Source: Limnoperna fortunei (lineage: Eukaryota; Mollusca; Bivalvia; Mytilida; Modiolidae). Taken from it: DNA of 64,000 nt. The DNA lies in contig OX104118.1 of the NCBI GenBank assembly GCA_944474755.1, positions 70,561,575-70,625,574 of the forward strand, read 5' to 3'. Shown here one piece after another: positions 1-14,700 of this stretch. The position numbers and the translations under genes were made by a program. Each line of letters begins with the position of its first letter. Position 1 is the stretch's first letter. Below the pieces are notes generated by a model, which was not told where the DNA came from, ran no database searches, and saw only the letters and a program-made list of their open reading frames with translations.

Positions 1-2727
1 TACTATGTATTTATATCAGACTCTAAATAAAATTTACTTACTTACTTCCTTACTATATGTCCGACTGTTTGGCTGTATTTTTACTTAGGTTAATTGACCA
101 AAGAGAAATTACCTTATAATTAACAAAGTAACCAACCAGAATATGAGAGATCTCATTTTCTTCGTTTTGTAAAATTAACACAACTTATGAAGACTTGCCC
201 AATCAGTTAAATTGGAGGTTAGAAAAATGACTGCGATCTGACCATTTTATACAGATTTAATTCACATTCATATTTTGATCAAATTTGCAATTGTCTGAAA
301 TGATCAAATTGTAATGTACTTAATACATGATGGATGGTTTACAATATTGGTGGAAGAAATTAATGGAATTAAGACAACAATTCTGTAAAATTTGCTACTC
401 CCAAGTCTGGGGAAATGAAACAAAAATTGTTGAACAATTCCACAGTTGCACATGCACAACTTCAATATGTGTGCATCATTTTTCCCATATGCTTGCATGC
501 CAAATGTCTGGGAAAATGAGAAACAATTGTAGACACTGAAAGATTCTTCCTGATAAAAGAGCTGTACAGTACATTCAACTAAATCATGTAATCTCTGGCA
601 GTAGGTAATATATCCCAATATAACAGTTATCGAGATAATGGTGTGATTGTCAGAATATTAAAATATATTGACTTTTGAATTAACTAATAAATTGATATGT
701 AAATTTTACACAGAAACAAAAAACCTAAAAAACCTTCTATCCAATACCAGGTACCTATATATACCAATTTTGAGTGAATCTATCTATCAGGTTTTAAGTT
801 AATTTCTAGACAAGAAAAGTAAACTAAGGGAGATAACTCAACATTTCACATAGAGTTAGGGTTCACTGCACTGTTACCCATCCAACCCCTAAATTTAAAG
901 ACAATAATAAGTCTAATGCTTTTGGAGCTATGCTCTGGACAAAAAATATGACAGACAGAAGGGTTAGTAACAAGAGCAGAAACAAAGGGAGATAACTAAA
1001 CAATTAATTTCTACTCATCATTAACTACGGTACTTACATACTTATTATAAAGTAAATCCATCAAACATAGACTAAGGCAGATAATTCAGCAATTGATTTA
1101 GATAGGCAAGTATGGTTCTAACATACTGCAAACTTATCATGATCTATTCAACCTTAAAGTTTCAAGTCAATTTATCAAACCATTATGAAAACAAGCTATT
1201 AACGGAGCTTATTCTAAATCTATTTAGTATTACAGATGTAGGGATGGATGAATTAATGGACAAAGCAGTGACTGTACTCTCCCCCCTTTGGGAGCTTTGT
1301 AAATCTGCAGACAACTGCACATTAGCAGGTGCACAACTTCAAAATGCATGCAATCTTTCTGCGAGGTATGAGAAAACAAAACCTATTTTCCCTCCCTGCC
1401 ACTCAACCTCATTAACATTAAAGTTTTCAATTGCTCCCCTTGTATTCATGTGGAGCAAGAGAAAGATATAATTTTTGTAAGTGTGTACTCTTCCATACTA
1501 TAATATAACTTTGCTACAAAATTTCTTTAATAAAATAATGTGTACATGTGCATAACGGTATGTATTTAATTATTATAGAATCATAAATTACACTATAAAT
1601 TTGTATTGCACAATTAATTCAATCAACTCTATAATCAAAAGGTACCAGGAACACACATATTTTGATTCTCTTACCACATTTCTATATAATTTAATATTAT
1701 TATAACAGCTGGTGTCTGTTGTTCAACACCTGATTAAGTTAATCAACTGATTAGCAAAAAAATAAAATAATGTACTGCATTCTATCTTCATGTACAGCTT
1801 TCCTCAATACTTGAAGAGAAAATAAAACACATAAAACTATTTCTTTAAAATTCTTGTTAACTAATTTCTTGTGATTTCAAAATTTGGGTAACCATGTGAT
1901 TACTGTAATCAGTTGTTGAACAACACACACCTATACTACAATTTCTAAGCCCCTAATTGTTTAATAAAATTTCACACATTGTCAAGTAATTTAAGTAAAC
2001 CAAGCATTTATCATTACAGTTTAAAACAGATATATCTTTGGCATAATCTGCAATCTAGCAACAGCCATAAATTATTGTAAACTATTTCTACAGACATGAA
2101 AATAAAATCACTTTGTACATGTATGTATCAATATATTATATATGTACACATATGGACGGGATAGGTTTTGTTGAATTAAATCAATTATCAAGTAAGACAG
2201 ATTATAACAAGAAAAAGTTTATATCAGCCTGAAAATGTCAGAGAATCAGATGCACCAGGTAATCACTCACATGAGGCTTAGTTTTGCACCTGTTTAAGAA
2301 TCAACATGTATTTATACAATCTGCTTTTAGTATATAAACCTAGGTAAATTATCAGCCAAAAATATGTATAGAAATAACAGGTGTACATTTTTATATTTGC
2401 AACTCAATAGATTCAAAGTTATGCAGCTTTCTTGGATAAAGAGGATAGCCTTGATGGCAATGAGATATAATTTTGAAAGGAGACCTCCAAACCAGATGTG
2501 CTTTTTTTCAGTACATGGTCGATTCTGGTACTGATTACCCAGTACAGATGAGGTCACACATCAAAAGGCAACATACTTGTTAACGTTCCTAGTTCGGGCA
2601 TTCTGATTGGATGTCGTACACAAAAAAGTCTTAAACAATAGGGAATAGATAGGATATCGAAATATGAATGTTGTTTGTTTACAGAAGAAATATGTACTTT
2701 TATGCACTTTTGGGAAAGCCAGTGTAA
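1..2727. other. Downstream of gene 1
   Basis: No gene supported. Segments at ~440-540 and ~1310-1400 share 'gcacaacttcaa.atg.atgca' wording and look like fragments of one interspersed repeat. Confidence 0.4.
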
Positions 2728-2796
2728 TCAGCGTTTCTTGCACGCCACAAAAAGACATAAAATTTCTAGCACTCGTTGAAGATCACCTGGTCTTTC
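2728..2796 (-). CDS. Gene 1 exon 18, terminal (residues 1039-1060 and stop)
   Basis: Acceptor tgcttttttaag| with a good pyrimidine tract, phase 0, then 22 codons (ERPGDLQRVLEILCLF...) to TGA at 2730-2728. It is the only phase-0 segment between 1 and 5392 with a good acceptor and a helix-like peptide. No AATAAA was seen shortly downstream. Alternative: the last exon lies elsewhere or outside the window. Confidence 0.55.
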   Translation of the reverse strand, partial: ERPGDLQRVLEILCLFVACKKR

Positions 2797-5700
2797 CTTA
2801 AAAAAGCATATGCAAGAACCTTTTAAGCTAAAGTCAAATTTTACAATTTTTTGGAAAAAGTAAAATTTTCTAGAAAAATTGTATTATAATTATATGTTAA
2901 TGAGTTTCCATAATCGGGTTACAGTTCAGATTTGAACTTCATACAAGTTGGTTTCTAATAGGTTTAGTAGGTTCTGAGAATATTTTTATTTATTTTTTTC
3001 ATACGTGCATATTCAGCAATAAATTTTTTTAGAAAAACCTGTATAAGTATTGACCATATCTATATCAAGAGGTTATATTTCAATTATCAACTAAAATAAC
3101 AAAGATTTTATTATTTTGAAAGTAGATATCAAGGCTAATTTTTGCATTTTTTAAGGTAAATGAATGAAGGCTAACAATCATGTTCCTGCATAAAGTATAA
3201 AATTATTTAAATATTAAATAATGAAATCTTTACCATTTTAAATCTACATCATTATATTACAACTATTTCAATACATAAAGTGCAATTAAACTAGAAAAAC
3301 AACTTCCACCATACATTAAGGCAAGAAGAACATGTCATAAATGAATTATTCTGAACAATGTTCTGTTCCATTAATATGATTTAAATTTAAACAGACTTTA
3401 ACTGAAAAAGTTTGTAACTAAGATGCAAGTCTTAAAAAGACAACAAGTGCTGTCTTCAGACAGATGCTTCCCAAAACAAAATTAAAATTGAAAAAGAGTT
3501 AAAAGTCCTATTAAAAGGCTCATTTAGTGGTACAAGTTTTTTTGTCATATATATTTTGAGCAGGTGAAAATAAGAAGTTTATAAATACAGATTTGGTTTA
3601 ATTTCTTGTTAAACATTTCATAAGAAAAGCCAAATCATCCCATTACCTCAGTTAATTATGAAACGAGAAGAATATTTTGTCAAAAACAGTTTTTTTAGGA
3701 GTTTTATTTAATTTCTTGAAACAGGTATTAATTCCTTCCCCTTTTTAAGCGAAGAAAAAGAAGTAAAAAGTCACAAATCATAAAAAAAAACAACTGGTAC
3801 ATATAAGGAGTTTATCATTTTTTAGAAGATGAACAAAAAGTGTAAGAAGACTTCTCTTATGATTAGAGGGGACCCTCAGTGGTCAAGTGGTTAAGGTAGT
3901 TGGTCTACTATTGATCATGTGGTCTGTCAACACTGAGATTGCAGGTTCGATTCTCAATGCAGGCAGGGTGTCCTTGACTCCAATCTTAATTGACAAGGAT
4001 TGCCAGTTTTCCTACTGCAGGTCAGGGGTTTTCTCTTGTATTGGGTAACTGTGATGTTGCAAACTTTTTTACACATTGTTAACTTCATGATGGAATGCAA
4101 GGTAAACATCTGCCCATTAAGCGAGTGTTACACACTGAATGAGAAAAAATCCCTAAGAAGTCATAAAAGAAATGGTTTCATACCTCATGAGATTTGAAAA
4201 TCACTGAAAAATCAACTAGTTTTATGTTGATACTCATGGCACTCATCATGAAAGCTATATATCTATGATACTTGAAATGAAAGCTATATATCTATGATAC
4301 TTGAAACAAAATGACTTTGATCAGTAAAGCTACTAGCAAATACAGTATATAAATTCAAACATAATGTAAAAAATATTTGCAGACTAATAATATGACTGAT
4401 TTGTACAAAATTTGATTTTGCATAAACCGTAAAAAAAAAGTGTTTTCATTTTTTCCAACTCCTCAAAAGTGCACACACATTGTCCTCAACTTTCCATCTA
4501 CCTTGAATCTGAAATATATAAGAAATCAATCATGGAAAGTTTTCACTTCTTCAAAAGGGACATCAGTGGCCTTGTGGTTAAGGTATATAGTTAGTCATCT
4601 ACTATTGATCAAGTGCCTATCAACAACAAGTTTGTGGGTGCTTATATAGTATCATTGTGGGCAAGGTGTACTCAACTGAATCATTAACGACAAGTTTGCC
4701 AGTTTTGCTACAGAGAGTCAGGGCTTTTCTCCAGGTACTCTGGCCTTCTCTCCAATAAAAACTGAAAACTATTTTATAGTTGTAAAATTGCTGAAAGACA
4801 TGAGACAAATATGTGTGTTGGGCAAGTTTCAGTGTGTGATTGATTTCTGTATATTTTACATTTCATTATTTTCTCTTCTGATGTATAACTAGGACTTAAA
4901 ATTTCCTCAACTCCGAACACATGCTCCATTGAACACATGTAATATGTCAATGAATGCATATGAGTAATACACTGTTAGAGTCATTGCAATGATGTTATTT
5001 CTTTAACTGCAAATTATACATACAGTGTGGGCATTTTTTGCTAAGTGATTGCAGTATTTATTGTAATCAATACTGCAATGGTTATGTCGATTGTACACAA
5101 TGTGTAGGCTTTTGCATGGACTATGTCAATGGTCACTTTTACCTATCAAGTTCACTAATTATAACATTGTTTAACTGAGTTTGAGGGGTGTTCTCGACTA
5201 CAACCTCAATTGACAAGGATTGCCAGTTTTCCTACTTAGGTTCAGGGATTTTATCCAGGTGCTCTGGTTTCCTTCCCCAATAAAAACTGGATGCCATGAT
5301 ATAGCTGGAAAATTGCTGAAAGTGGCATTAAACACCATTAAAACAAACAAAACTGAGTTTAAGTTGTTAACACTGGTGCACATTCTACTTACATCATCCC
5401 ACACATCAGATGACGACTGAGATCTTGTTCTCATAAGTGGTGCTGACACTGGTCTTGCAAGCTTCTTTGTTGGACCTTAAAATATTCACATCATAGTTTT
5501 GCTATCGTTAAAAGTGTATCTTCAAAGCTTATTTACCCAATCCCACACAAGTATACAAGTAATGTCAGTATTGAAAAGAACATGACTAGATTGATTATAT
5601 TACCTAAAATAATGTTAGTTTCATTTACAGAAAGTAGAGTGTAACATCTGGTTCAACATCTGCACACCTCGTCACTGAGGATACTGAGGTAATGCTATAA

Positions 5701-8700
5701 TAATTGTTTTTTGTACTCTCCACAGCTTTGCAACAGATGCATGGTATTGTTACTCTGGAAACCTCAGATGTTAAATGTAACCAGAGTGGCTAAATATCAT
5801 AATTAATAGGGTGAATAGGTAGCATCTATGTTTATTATACCATTTGCAGAGGTATTTAAAAATAATTCCGAATTTGGGTCTAAAAATATGCATCACAGAA
5901 ATGCACCAGGAATTACGCATTTCTGCCATTGTAGCAATTTTAGTTTGTAATCTTTGTCAGTGGAAGCTTGGTATGATATTTTTGGTGTAAAAAACGCCGA
6001 AGTGATTCAGTTTTTGTTAGAAACATGAGCAGCTGAAGGTATTACAATTAACTTTCAAATGCTTTTGATTGTGATTTTGTGAAACATGTTTTTTATTAAT
6101 GTTTGATCAATAAAATGTGCATCAGAAAGATGTTTTATAGTAAAAGACTGGCCATAACTCTTTTAATATTGTTCTAAGTTTGGACATAGACCTTTTTTTA
6201 TGCAAAGTTTCAGATTACTGATAAATGTGCCAAATTAATGAAAAAAAATAATTAGGATTACTAGGACTAGGAGTACTGATAAGGGGTAAACACTTTTGCA
6301 TTTCTTAGCAGAATGATATAACTTGCTAGGTCTTTGAAGGGGTTGTCCCGTTGTGTTCTCAACCAAAAGATCAATAATTTCATCCAGACACAATTCTATC
6401 TACCTTTGTTAGATGAGACAGTGTGTAAAGTCTTAGCAACTTCCTCCCTTAACAACCCTGTGGTGAACCCTGCCATGGATGACAGAAGTCTTGTTCCTCC
6501 ATATCTGTTGAAAGCCTGTTTTATTCTGTCATCACTGGATACAAGCATCTGTATGATAATTAAACCTGTACAAAAAATTGAAACATTAATAATATTATCA
6601 AAGAAAACTGTAAAAAGTACTCAATCCCATAATACAGAAAGCAATTAATCCACAATAATAAATATTTGTAGTGCCCCATTCATATAAGGATACATGGAAA
6701 TTCTGTGAATTTAATAAACTTAATAAATAAAATCTAAAAAAAAATTAGTAAAAGCAATGCCATATGGATTTAGTAAAGGCCTAAAATGACCTAAACATAT
6801 TTAGTTTCTCGGATCAAAACAATATGCAGTTCAAATTAATATAAATAGATAATCTCTCTTATGAGCACAGATAAATTTCTCCCAAAAACGTGCATTACAG
6901 AAATCCAGCATTTTTGATAATTTTAATTTGTAAAATACAGAGCAGATGTATGAACCAACTTAAAAAATCCCAAAATATTACCATGATACACATTGTCAAT
7001 GATCTCCTAAGCACATGGACTGTTGTTCTCTTCCATTAGTTTAATTTACAAAAATTCATAACAATAGTCACTTCTGTAACTATGACTACTGTGTGACAAC
7101 AGAGGAGTAAGTAAGAAGCAGCTTACTTTTATTATTGTTTGACCTGTGTTACAGTACTAGTACCATAATGAAGTCTTAAAAAGTATTTTTTATAACATTT
7201 TCAAATATTTAAAATTAAGACCAAATTGCATCTACCCCTATATGTGTGACTTCTACAATGCAGACAGAAACACACCGACCTATCAGTTTTTTTGGTTTGG
7301 AACAATAATGTAATTAACAGCTGTAACGTGAGCCCATTATATGCCTGTCTGAAGATAAGGACAAGAGCTATACACTTCATGGATGCATAATTCTATCTTC
7401 ACTGATGAGACATAATCACATCTCTCAACATCAACAATGCCCCTAAATTTCAAGAACATTGATAAAACTACAAGAATAAAGAGTGTGAAAACTAAAATAT
7501 CCCCCATTTACATCCCATAACTTGAAAACAAATAGAATTTTACCAAAAACAAAGGAAAGCTCACATCTATCAAAATAACCAACAAAAAAACTATCCCCAA
7601 AATTTCAAGAAAACTGAAGAAAGCATTTCTGAATTAGAGTCTGAAAACTAAACCCCCCCTTTTTTTCTGTAACATAGTGTCATAACTACATACATATAGT
7701 ACCGGTATTAAAATCCGCATTAATCAAAAGGTATACAAACCATGAGGCTAACATAATTAACAATTGTGTAAATTTTAAAGAAATTCTGTGAAAACATTCT
7801 CAGGATACAGTGTGCCCTGTAGATAACAGACAGACAGACATATACAGATATACGTACAATCGACGGACATTTGTATACCATAATACATCCATCATAGACT
7901 GATGTATAAAATGTAACGAGTACTCTACAACTATACTTCAATATCTTTTATCAGACAAAGCCATAACACCATTACCTATTATTTCCAGTAATTCATCATC
8001 TTTGTTCATTCTGATAAAATCCAGTAGCCTCTGCATACAGCCATATTGTGACAAAGTCATATGGTTTTCAACCTGCAATAAAATACAGCTCATGAGATTT
8101 TTTGATTTACTAGTAGCTGAAAAATTACTGATAGTTCTGTATATATACAATATTCGTACAGTGTCCGAAAATATAAAATTTATTTGTACGAGCCTTAGAA
8201 ACAGGTAGAAATGCGAGGCTCTGCCGAGCATTTCTCACCTGTTTAGCGGTGAGTACAAATAAACTTTATATTTTCGGACACTGTACGAATATTGTTTTTA
8301 TCCTGCAAATCTAAAATACATTTTGCAACAATGAAAACCATGAACATTTTGCACTTTTAGCCGATTTCTGACGTGAAAATTTTGGCGCGTTTTTAAGTGA
8401 TAGCCTGACGTCACAAACAAATATTGTATTCGACAACATGTCGTAAACCAGAACGGAATGCTAAATATCTTTAGAAGCGAGGACAAAGGTACCAGGAGAC
8501 TTTATTCGGCACTGCCGAATAAAGCAAAATAGTATTCGGCTACCTTTATTGTACAGCAAATGTAACGGTTGTAGGATAAAACCCTATTCAAACATAGTCA
8601 CTGGAACATGAAACAGAAGTCAAGGTCAGGTCAGGTGCTATTCATCAGCAACCAATATACCAAATACTGTCATCCTACCATAAATGGGAACTGCCTAATT

Positions 8701-11700
8701 GAAAAACTTAAAAGTAGTCACTGGACTGTGAAATTGAAGTTTGAAATTAGGTGACAGGTGACGGACTGGCAAGTACTCATTGTAAGCTACCATTGGAGCA
8801 AATTCGATGAACCTACAACTTAAGCTTACAAAGATATAAAGCAAAATATTAAGTGTTTACACTGCTGCTACTAGAAACACATTTTTCTAAAATGCAAAAA
8901 CCAAACTCAGAACTTTTTCATCCCTTATATTTTTAAACTTGTAAAAGATTAGAAAAAACCCATTGACACACTACCAAAAGCTCATTCACTGAAAAAATCC
9001 CATCACACTTCAAAAATTTATATCTCCAAAAACACAAGTCTAGCCATAATTTGGACCCTAAGAAAACTGCAACAGAATCAAACGAAAAGAAAGGTTTAGC
9101 CACGTTTATCACACATTTGGGGGCCATGATATCCATTATCAATCCCAATCTTTAATTCATCCCAGGAACCAGACTGGTAAAATATAAAAACAAACCATCA
9201 CCTAAATCAAAATACAGTGCCTAGAAAAGAAGCTCTCTACATTCAAACATAATAGTGAATGATGCTGACCGACTCCTACCAACATAAATGCAGAAATTTT
9301 ACGGCAAAGTTATACAAGATGGCCGCCAAGTCAACTGCCAGCTAAAAGTCAGCTCTGTAGTTTTAGGCATTTTGACTGGAATTTAGCCTGTATACAGTAT
9401 TAAGAATACATGTGTTTATTCATCTCCAATTGGACTATCATTATATGGAATTTTGAGTAGAAAAAAGTAAAGATTTAGCTTGTTGTTGCATCCAAAAGAA
9501 TTATATGTAATACATTGTGTATTTAAAGACACATTTTGTGATTACAATTCAGAGATATAGAGAGACAGATATATTTTGTGAATATAATTCATAGACAGTG
9601 TATGGTGTGAAAATGCCTGGGGATAAACCAGTAAAACCACAAGTACACAAACTTTGCTTGTGTGGCGGTTAAGGCCTACAACTGGATGGAGTTACCTGCC
9701 TTAGTGGTTAAAAATTATTAATATGGACATTATTTCAATTTTTATTAATATGTATGTGTGATAAGAACTTTAAAATGGACTTTACAATTGTACTTTGATG
9801 TTCAGTGATATTTTGAATGATTGATTATAAGTAATTGTTGATAGTTTTGTAATTTAATGCATGGCATGATACCTTTTTAAGTGTTCAAATAGATTTAGAT
9901 TTATGTTTAAAATCATCTGTGTAAAATTGCTTTTTATAGAAAGACTCTTCAGACTATTATTTTAAAGGCACAATTCTTCTCAGACTATGGTTTTTTATAG
10001 ACTTCGCCTTATGTAAAAACTACATTTTAATTGCACTGCTATTTTTATAGCCTTACTTTACATTTTAATAAATGTTGCAACTTGTACTTAGTCTAAATTT
10101 GTCCTGTCCAACGATGAGAGTTCAAAACCCAGGTCCTGTGTTCGAATCCGAACAAGTTTTGTTAACAAAGGGGTGCTAAGTAAACATGTTCCTGGAGTTG
10201 TGAGTTGTAACGCATAACAAGTAGCCACTGAATAAAATAGATTGCAGAAGCATGGTACAAATTGTTGCTTAGCAGCTCACATTGCAGGCAATTAAAAACC
10301 CCTCCTGTTACATTTTGGTGGCCAGTGTGGGGACCTGAGGTGAAACGTTTGGTCTCTCATCCACCTGATATGAAATATTTGTTATCTCATTGGACCTGAG
10401 GTTATTGCAATAAAAACCAGTTTTAACAATTAAATTGTACATTTGATACGAGTTTGAAAGTTAGTTATTTTGAATTCGATAATTTGAAGGTTATAATTTT
10501 TGTCATGCCATGTACATGCTTTCAATTTAGTATATTTCAGATCAGAGTTTAGCTGATGTATGTATTTAATAGTATTTGACAGTTAGATTTAAAGTGAAAC
10601 TGTATGTTCATGAAAAGTTTACTTATTAGTTTATATTGTTACACACATGCAAAGTCATGTTATTTTTATACTCATGAAACTGAGATAGATGTGAGATTGT
10701 ACAGAATTAAATATTTGTAGACCCATAGAAAGGGCTCTTCAATCTTTCATTTTATTTCACGTTTTTGCTTTATTTATACATTGTTTATGTAGATTATTAG
10801 CTTAGATGCGACTTGATCATTTTGGCAGGACTAACATGAATTAAAACGCAAAGAAGAGCCCCTGGTTCATGTAGTTCCAAAGGGTCTATATAAAAAGACT
10901 GGTCACAGTGTGATTGTTTATTCTTTGTGAAAGTCTCTTCGACATTCATACTGTCTGTCATTTATTATTAACAGTTACACAAGCCATAGCACTTTACATT
11001 GTATTTCGCTGGACGAATATTCATTGTATATGTACTAGTATTTAATATTGTTGTACTATTTTGCAGAACTTCTTTTTAGTCCGAGTGACAATATATCTTA
11101 ATATGAACTGATTGTTCTAAGATGTGAGTGCACGACATCTTTAGAGACTGTGATATAAACTGTGATAATGACCTGTGTTTGACGTTCCTTCTACCTTGTT
11201 TTTGGAAACTCATATACATTCGTTTTTTAAGGAGGGAGGAATGTGGCGGTTAAGGCCTACAACTAGATGGAGTTACCTGCCTTAGTGGTTAAAAATTATT
11301 AATATGGACATTATTTCAATTTTTATTAATATGTATGTGTGATAAGAACTTTAAAATGGACTTTACAATTGTACTTTGATGTTCAGTGATATTTTGAATG
11401 ATTGATTAAAAGTAATTGTTAATAGTTTTGTAATTTAATGCATGGCATGATACCTTTTTAAGTGTTCAAATAGATTTAGATTTATGTTTAAAATCATCTG
11501 TGTTAAATTGCTTTTTATAGAAAGCCAAAGTCTCTTCAGACTATTAATTTAAAGGCACAAGTCTTCTCAGACTATGGTTTTTTTTAGACTTCGCCTTATG
11601 TAAAAACTACATTTTAATTGCACTGCTATTATTATAGCCTTATTTTACATTTTAATAAATGTTGCAACTTATACTTTGTCTAAATTTGTCCTGTCCAACG

Positions 11701-14700
11701 ATGAGAGTTCAAAGACCTAGGTCCCTGTGTTCGAATCCGAACAAGTTTTGTTAACAAAGGGGTGCTAAGTAAACATGTTCCTGGAGTTGTGAGTTGTAAC
11801 GCATAACAAGTAGCCACTGAATAAAATAGATTGCAGAAGCATGGTACAAATTGTTGCTTAGCAGCTCATATTGCAGGCAATTCAAAACCCCTCCTGTTAC
11901 ACCTGCAGCAAAAAAGAACTCACAAAGCTCTAATAGCTCCTCAAAAGAGAAACCATTGAAACAAAATTTATCAGAGGATAGCAATGCAGACAATACAGGG
12001 ATCTCTGAAAACATGGATTTAATAAACATTCAGAGTGTCAAAAAAATCAAACAAAGCCTACAGGGTACAGTTACTAAATCAGACCTAGTAAATGCTTTAG
12101 ACTGTTTGGTGAAGGAAAAGGACTTAAAGGAAATAGTTACTACCATTGTGAACAATCTATTAATACCCTTCAAGGAAAACTTAACTAAAGAATTCAATGA
12201 CAAACTAAGGGAAAGAACTGACAATCTACACAACAAACTTGATAGTATGTCCATAGAAAATGAAAACTTGAGAGAGAGGATTCAAGCTAAGGACAGAACA
12301 ATAGAAACATTGGAAGAAAAGGTAATGGATGTGGAAAGACAATCCATGGAAGCTTTAAGATTAGCCAACTACAACGAGCAATACTCTCGCAAGCATAATA
12401 TACGAGTTATTAACTATCCTGAACAGGAGGTCGAAAACCTGACAGAAAACTTTACTAAATTGTTAAAAGAGGATTTAGACATTGATATAAGCCGAGGTGA
12501 AATTCAAGCTATTCACATAATTCCTGGCAAAAAAGGCTTTCCCAGACCAGTATTAGTCAAAGTAAAGAACACAGAAGTGAAATCAAGTATTATGAGGAAA
12601 AGAAAAAACCTGAAAAGGAATGTTAAATTTCACGATGACATAACACAGCGTAATTTAGGACTGATGTATAGATTAAGTAACAGTAAGAAATTTCATAGTG
12701 TGTGGTACTTCAATGACAGTGTGTATGCTAAGGAAACAAATAAAGGGCCAAGAATTAAATTTGACATTTTTGACAGTATTGATGAAAAATTAAAACAAAA
12801 GTCTGCAAAAAGACCTACATAAGAAGTCCAAACCTAAGGTACTGTCTCTTTTTTTGTACACATGTAGTATAACATAGTTTATTGCAATTCAATTTACTGT
12901 ACTAGTATTTATATGTCACATGTCTATAAATATCCATTTATAATCCAGAAGAGAAATAATTCAGTAATTATTACGTAACTCTTCTACATATTTACAAGAA
13001 TACATTTATCCTTTTTTTTTAAAAAAAAACACTTGCCATTTAATGTTTATTCATGAAACTTATCAACAGAAGGGAGATAATTCAATACACTGAATACTGA
13101 TATATAAAGTAATTTCATTTCTTTTCCAGGTTACTTTTATACTATTTGTACTTCTGTTTATCACACTTATATGTCATGCATCTATAGATACTTGGAATCT
13201 ATTTATCCTGTTTTTGTTTTCTGTTGTTGTCCCCCCTCCCTGTTTTTGTAAACAGAACGCTTTTGGACAGGAAAGGAGTAGGGGCTATAAGGGGTGATTT
13301 TGGCCTAGTGCCAAAATATGAATAAAATAATATTTTTTAAGAGATGAGCATATAAATTTTATGATTTATCTCATTTTTAGACAATGCTTCATACGTATGG
13401 TGTTTATGTGGGTATAGACGGGTGGGGGTCAAAGTTATGAAAAATGATTGTTTTCTGACAAAATCCAAAAGGGGCTTTGGCTTTCATTTTTAAGTAACAA
13501 TGTATTCAATTGTATTGGTTAATTATAATAAAGGGAACACCAAAATGAATAAAATTGGAGGTGCCGGGACTACAATTGACCAAGTAATCATAGTTGATGA
13601 CCCGGATGCCCATTGATGTTTAATGAAGCAAACATCGATAATGTTCGGCAAACATCGGAAATACAACATGTGTAACTATTTTTTCACTCGAAACTACATA
13701 TGTTTTACCAATAAATAGCAATACGTTAATTTAATAAACTTTCTTGGTTGAAAAATTAATTTAAATGGTAAATTCAATTATGGGTCGATATACTTGATGT
13801 ATTGGTCAAATGTTGGCAAAAAGAACAAAATTTCAGAGAATTTTAGACTGCATAAATCTGCAGGATCTTCCCATTTTTTGTTCAAATGATGAGTCTCATC
13901 GTAATGCTGATACATGATTTCCGCGTCAAGTAGTGTAGCTGGAATTAGTTATCTACTCTGCCGTAAGTGTAAGTGTACGCATGGTTTTGAGGTTTCAAGG
14001 TTGAAAATTGATGTATGAGGTTTTATCAGTTCTAGCTCGGCTCTAGCTGCGAACACATTGCATTTTTATGTCCTGCTAACGAAAGTTAGGTCCTTATAAA
14101 TTTTCGGTCTGTTCGTCGGTCGTATGTCCATCCAATCTCCTTTACTTTTGCCTTGAAGCTTTTTATGAAGATGACTTCACATCTTAATGAAACTTATACA
14201 TAGTTACAACATGACGAGTTCTGTTTACTTGCAAATTCTATAGGGCTGTGCGAAATGTTTCACGCTTGACAGAGCATAGAAAAGGGGGGAGGGGGTGTTA
14301 TCAATATGTGCCAAGCGGGACATAAGTACCTACGAAACACATTTTCTTGTTGTTTATATAAGTGATCATAAATGTATTTTCAATTGTTATAATTCAGTAT
14401 TGATATTTTTGTGGGAGCCAACACTAGGTTGTACCTGGCACTGGCAAACGGACACTGAGTTTTCCTGGCCAACTGAACGTTTTTTACTATTTTATACTTT
14501 TTCTGCTGGCATGGATTAGTTTAACTATATATGTATTTGCAATAGACTCAAATAACCCCGACCGCTCACAGAAGATACAACAGCTGCTAAAGAGCGACAA
14601 GTTTGTGTAGTGTTGTTATTTTGAATTTTGAAATTTATACATCGATTATGGTGATTTGTAAATGAAATGGAATTTATTTTTGATGAGACAACTAGTGTAG

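Larger units (their letters stand above)
9661..11901 (+). mobile_element. Non-coding LTR retroelement inserted in LINE ORF1
   Basis: Two direct repeats of 652 and 660 bp, starting TGTGGCGG and ending TGTTACA, enclose 929 bp with no long ORF. The internal part begins with TTTTGGTGGCCAGTGTGGGG, which resembles a Gypsy-type primer-binding region, and ends with a purine tract AAGGAGGGAGGAA (11229-11241) just before the 3' LTR. This is the layout of a TRIM/LARD-type derivative that would rely on another element's proteins. Flanks cttg/cctg could be a mutated 4-bp target duplication, but this is not convincing. Confidence 0.88.

Noticed and set aside
1112..1471. 119-codon plus-strand ORF and a possible minus-strand exon near 1300
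   Set aside because: The segment looks like part of an interspersed repeat, and the exon at 2728-2796 fits gene 1 better.
3868..3960. tRNA gene
   Set aside because: Box A and B are present, but no cloverleaf or anticodon arm could be formed convincingly; it is the head of a SINE.
6334..6648. 104-codon plus-strand ORF
   Set aside because: It is the antisense shadow of gene 1 exon 16.
10125..10160. Box B-like 'gttcgaatcc' in both LTRs
   Set aside because: No box A at a suitable distance; it is part of the LTR sequence in both copies.
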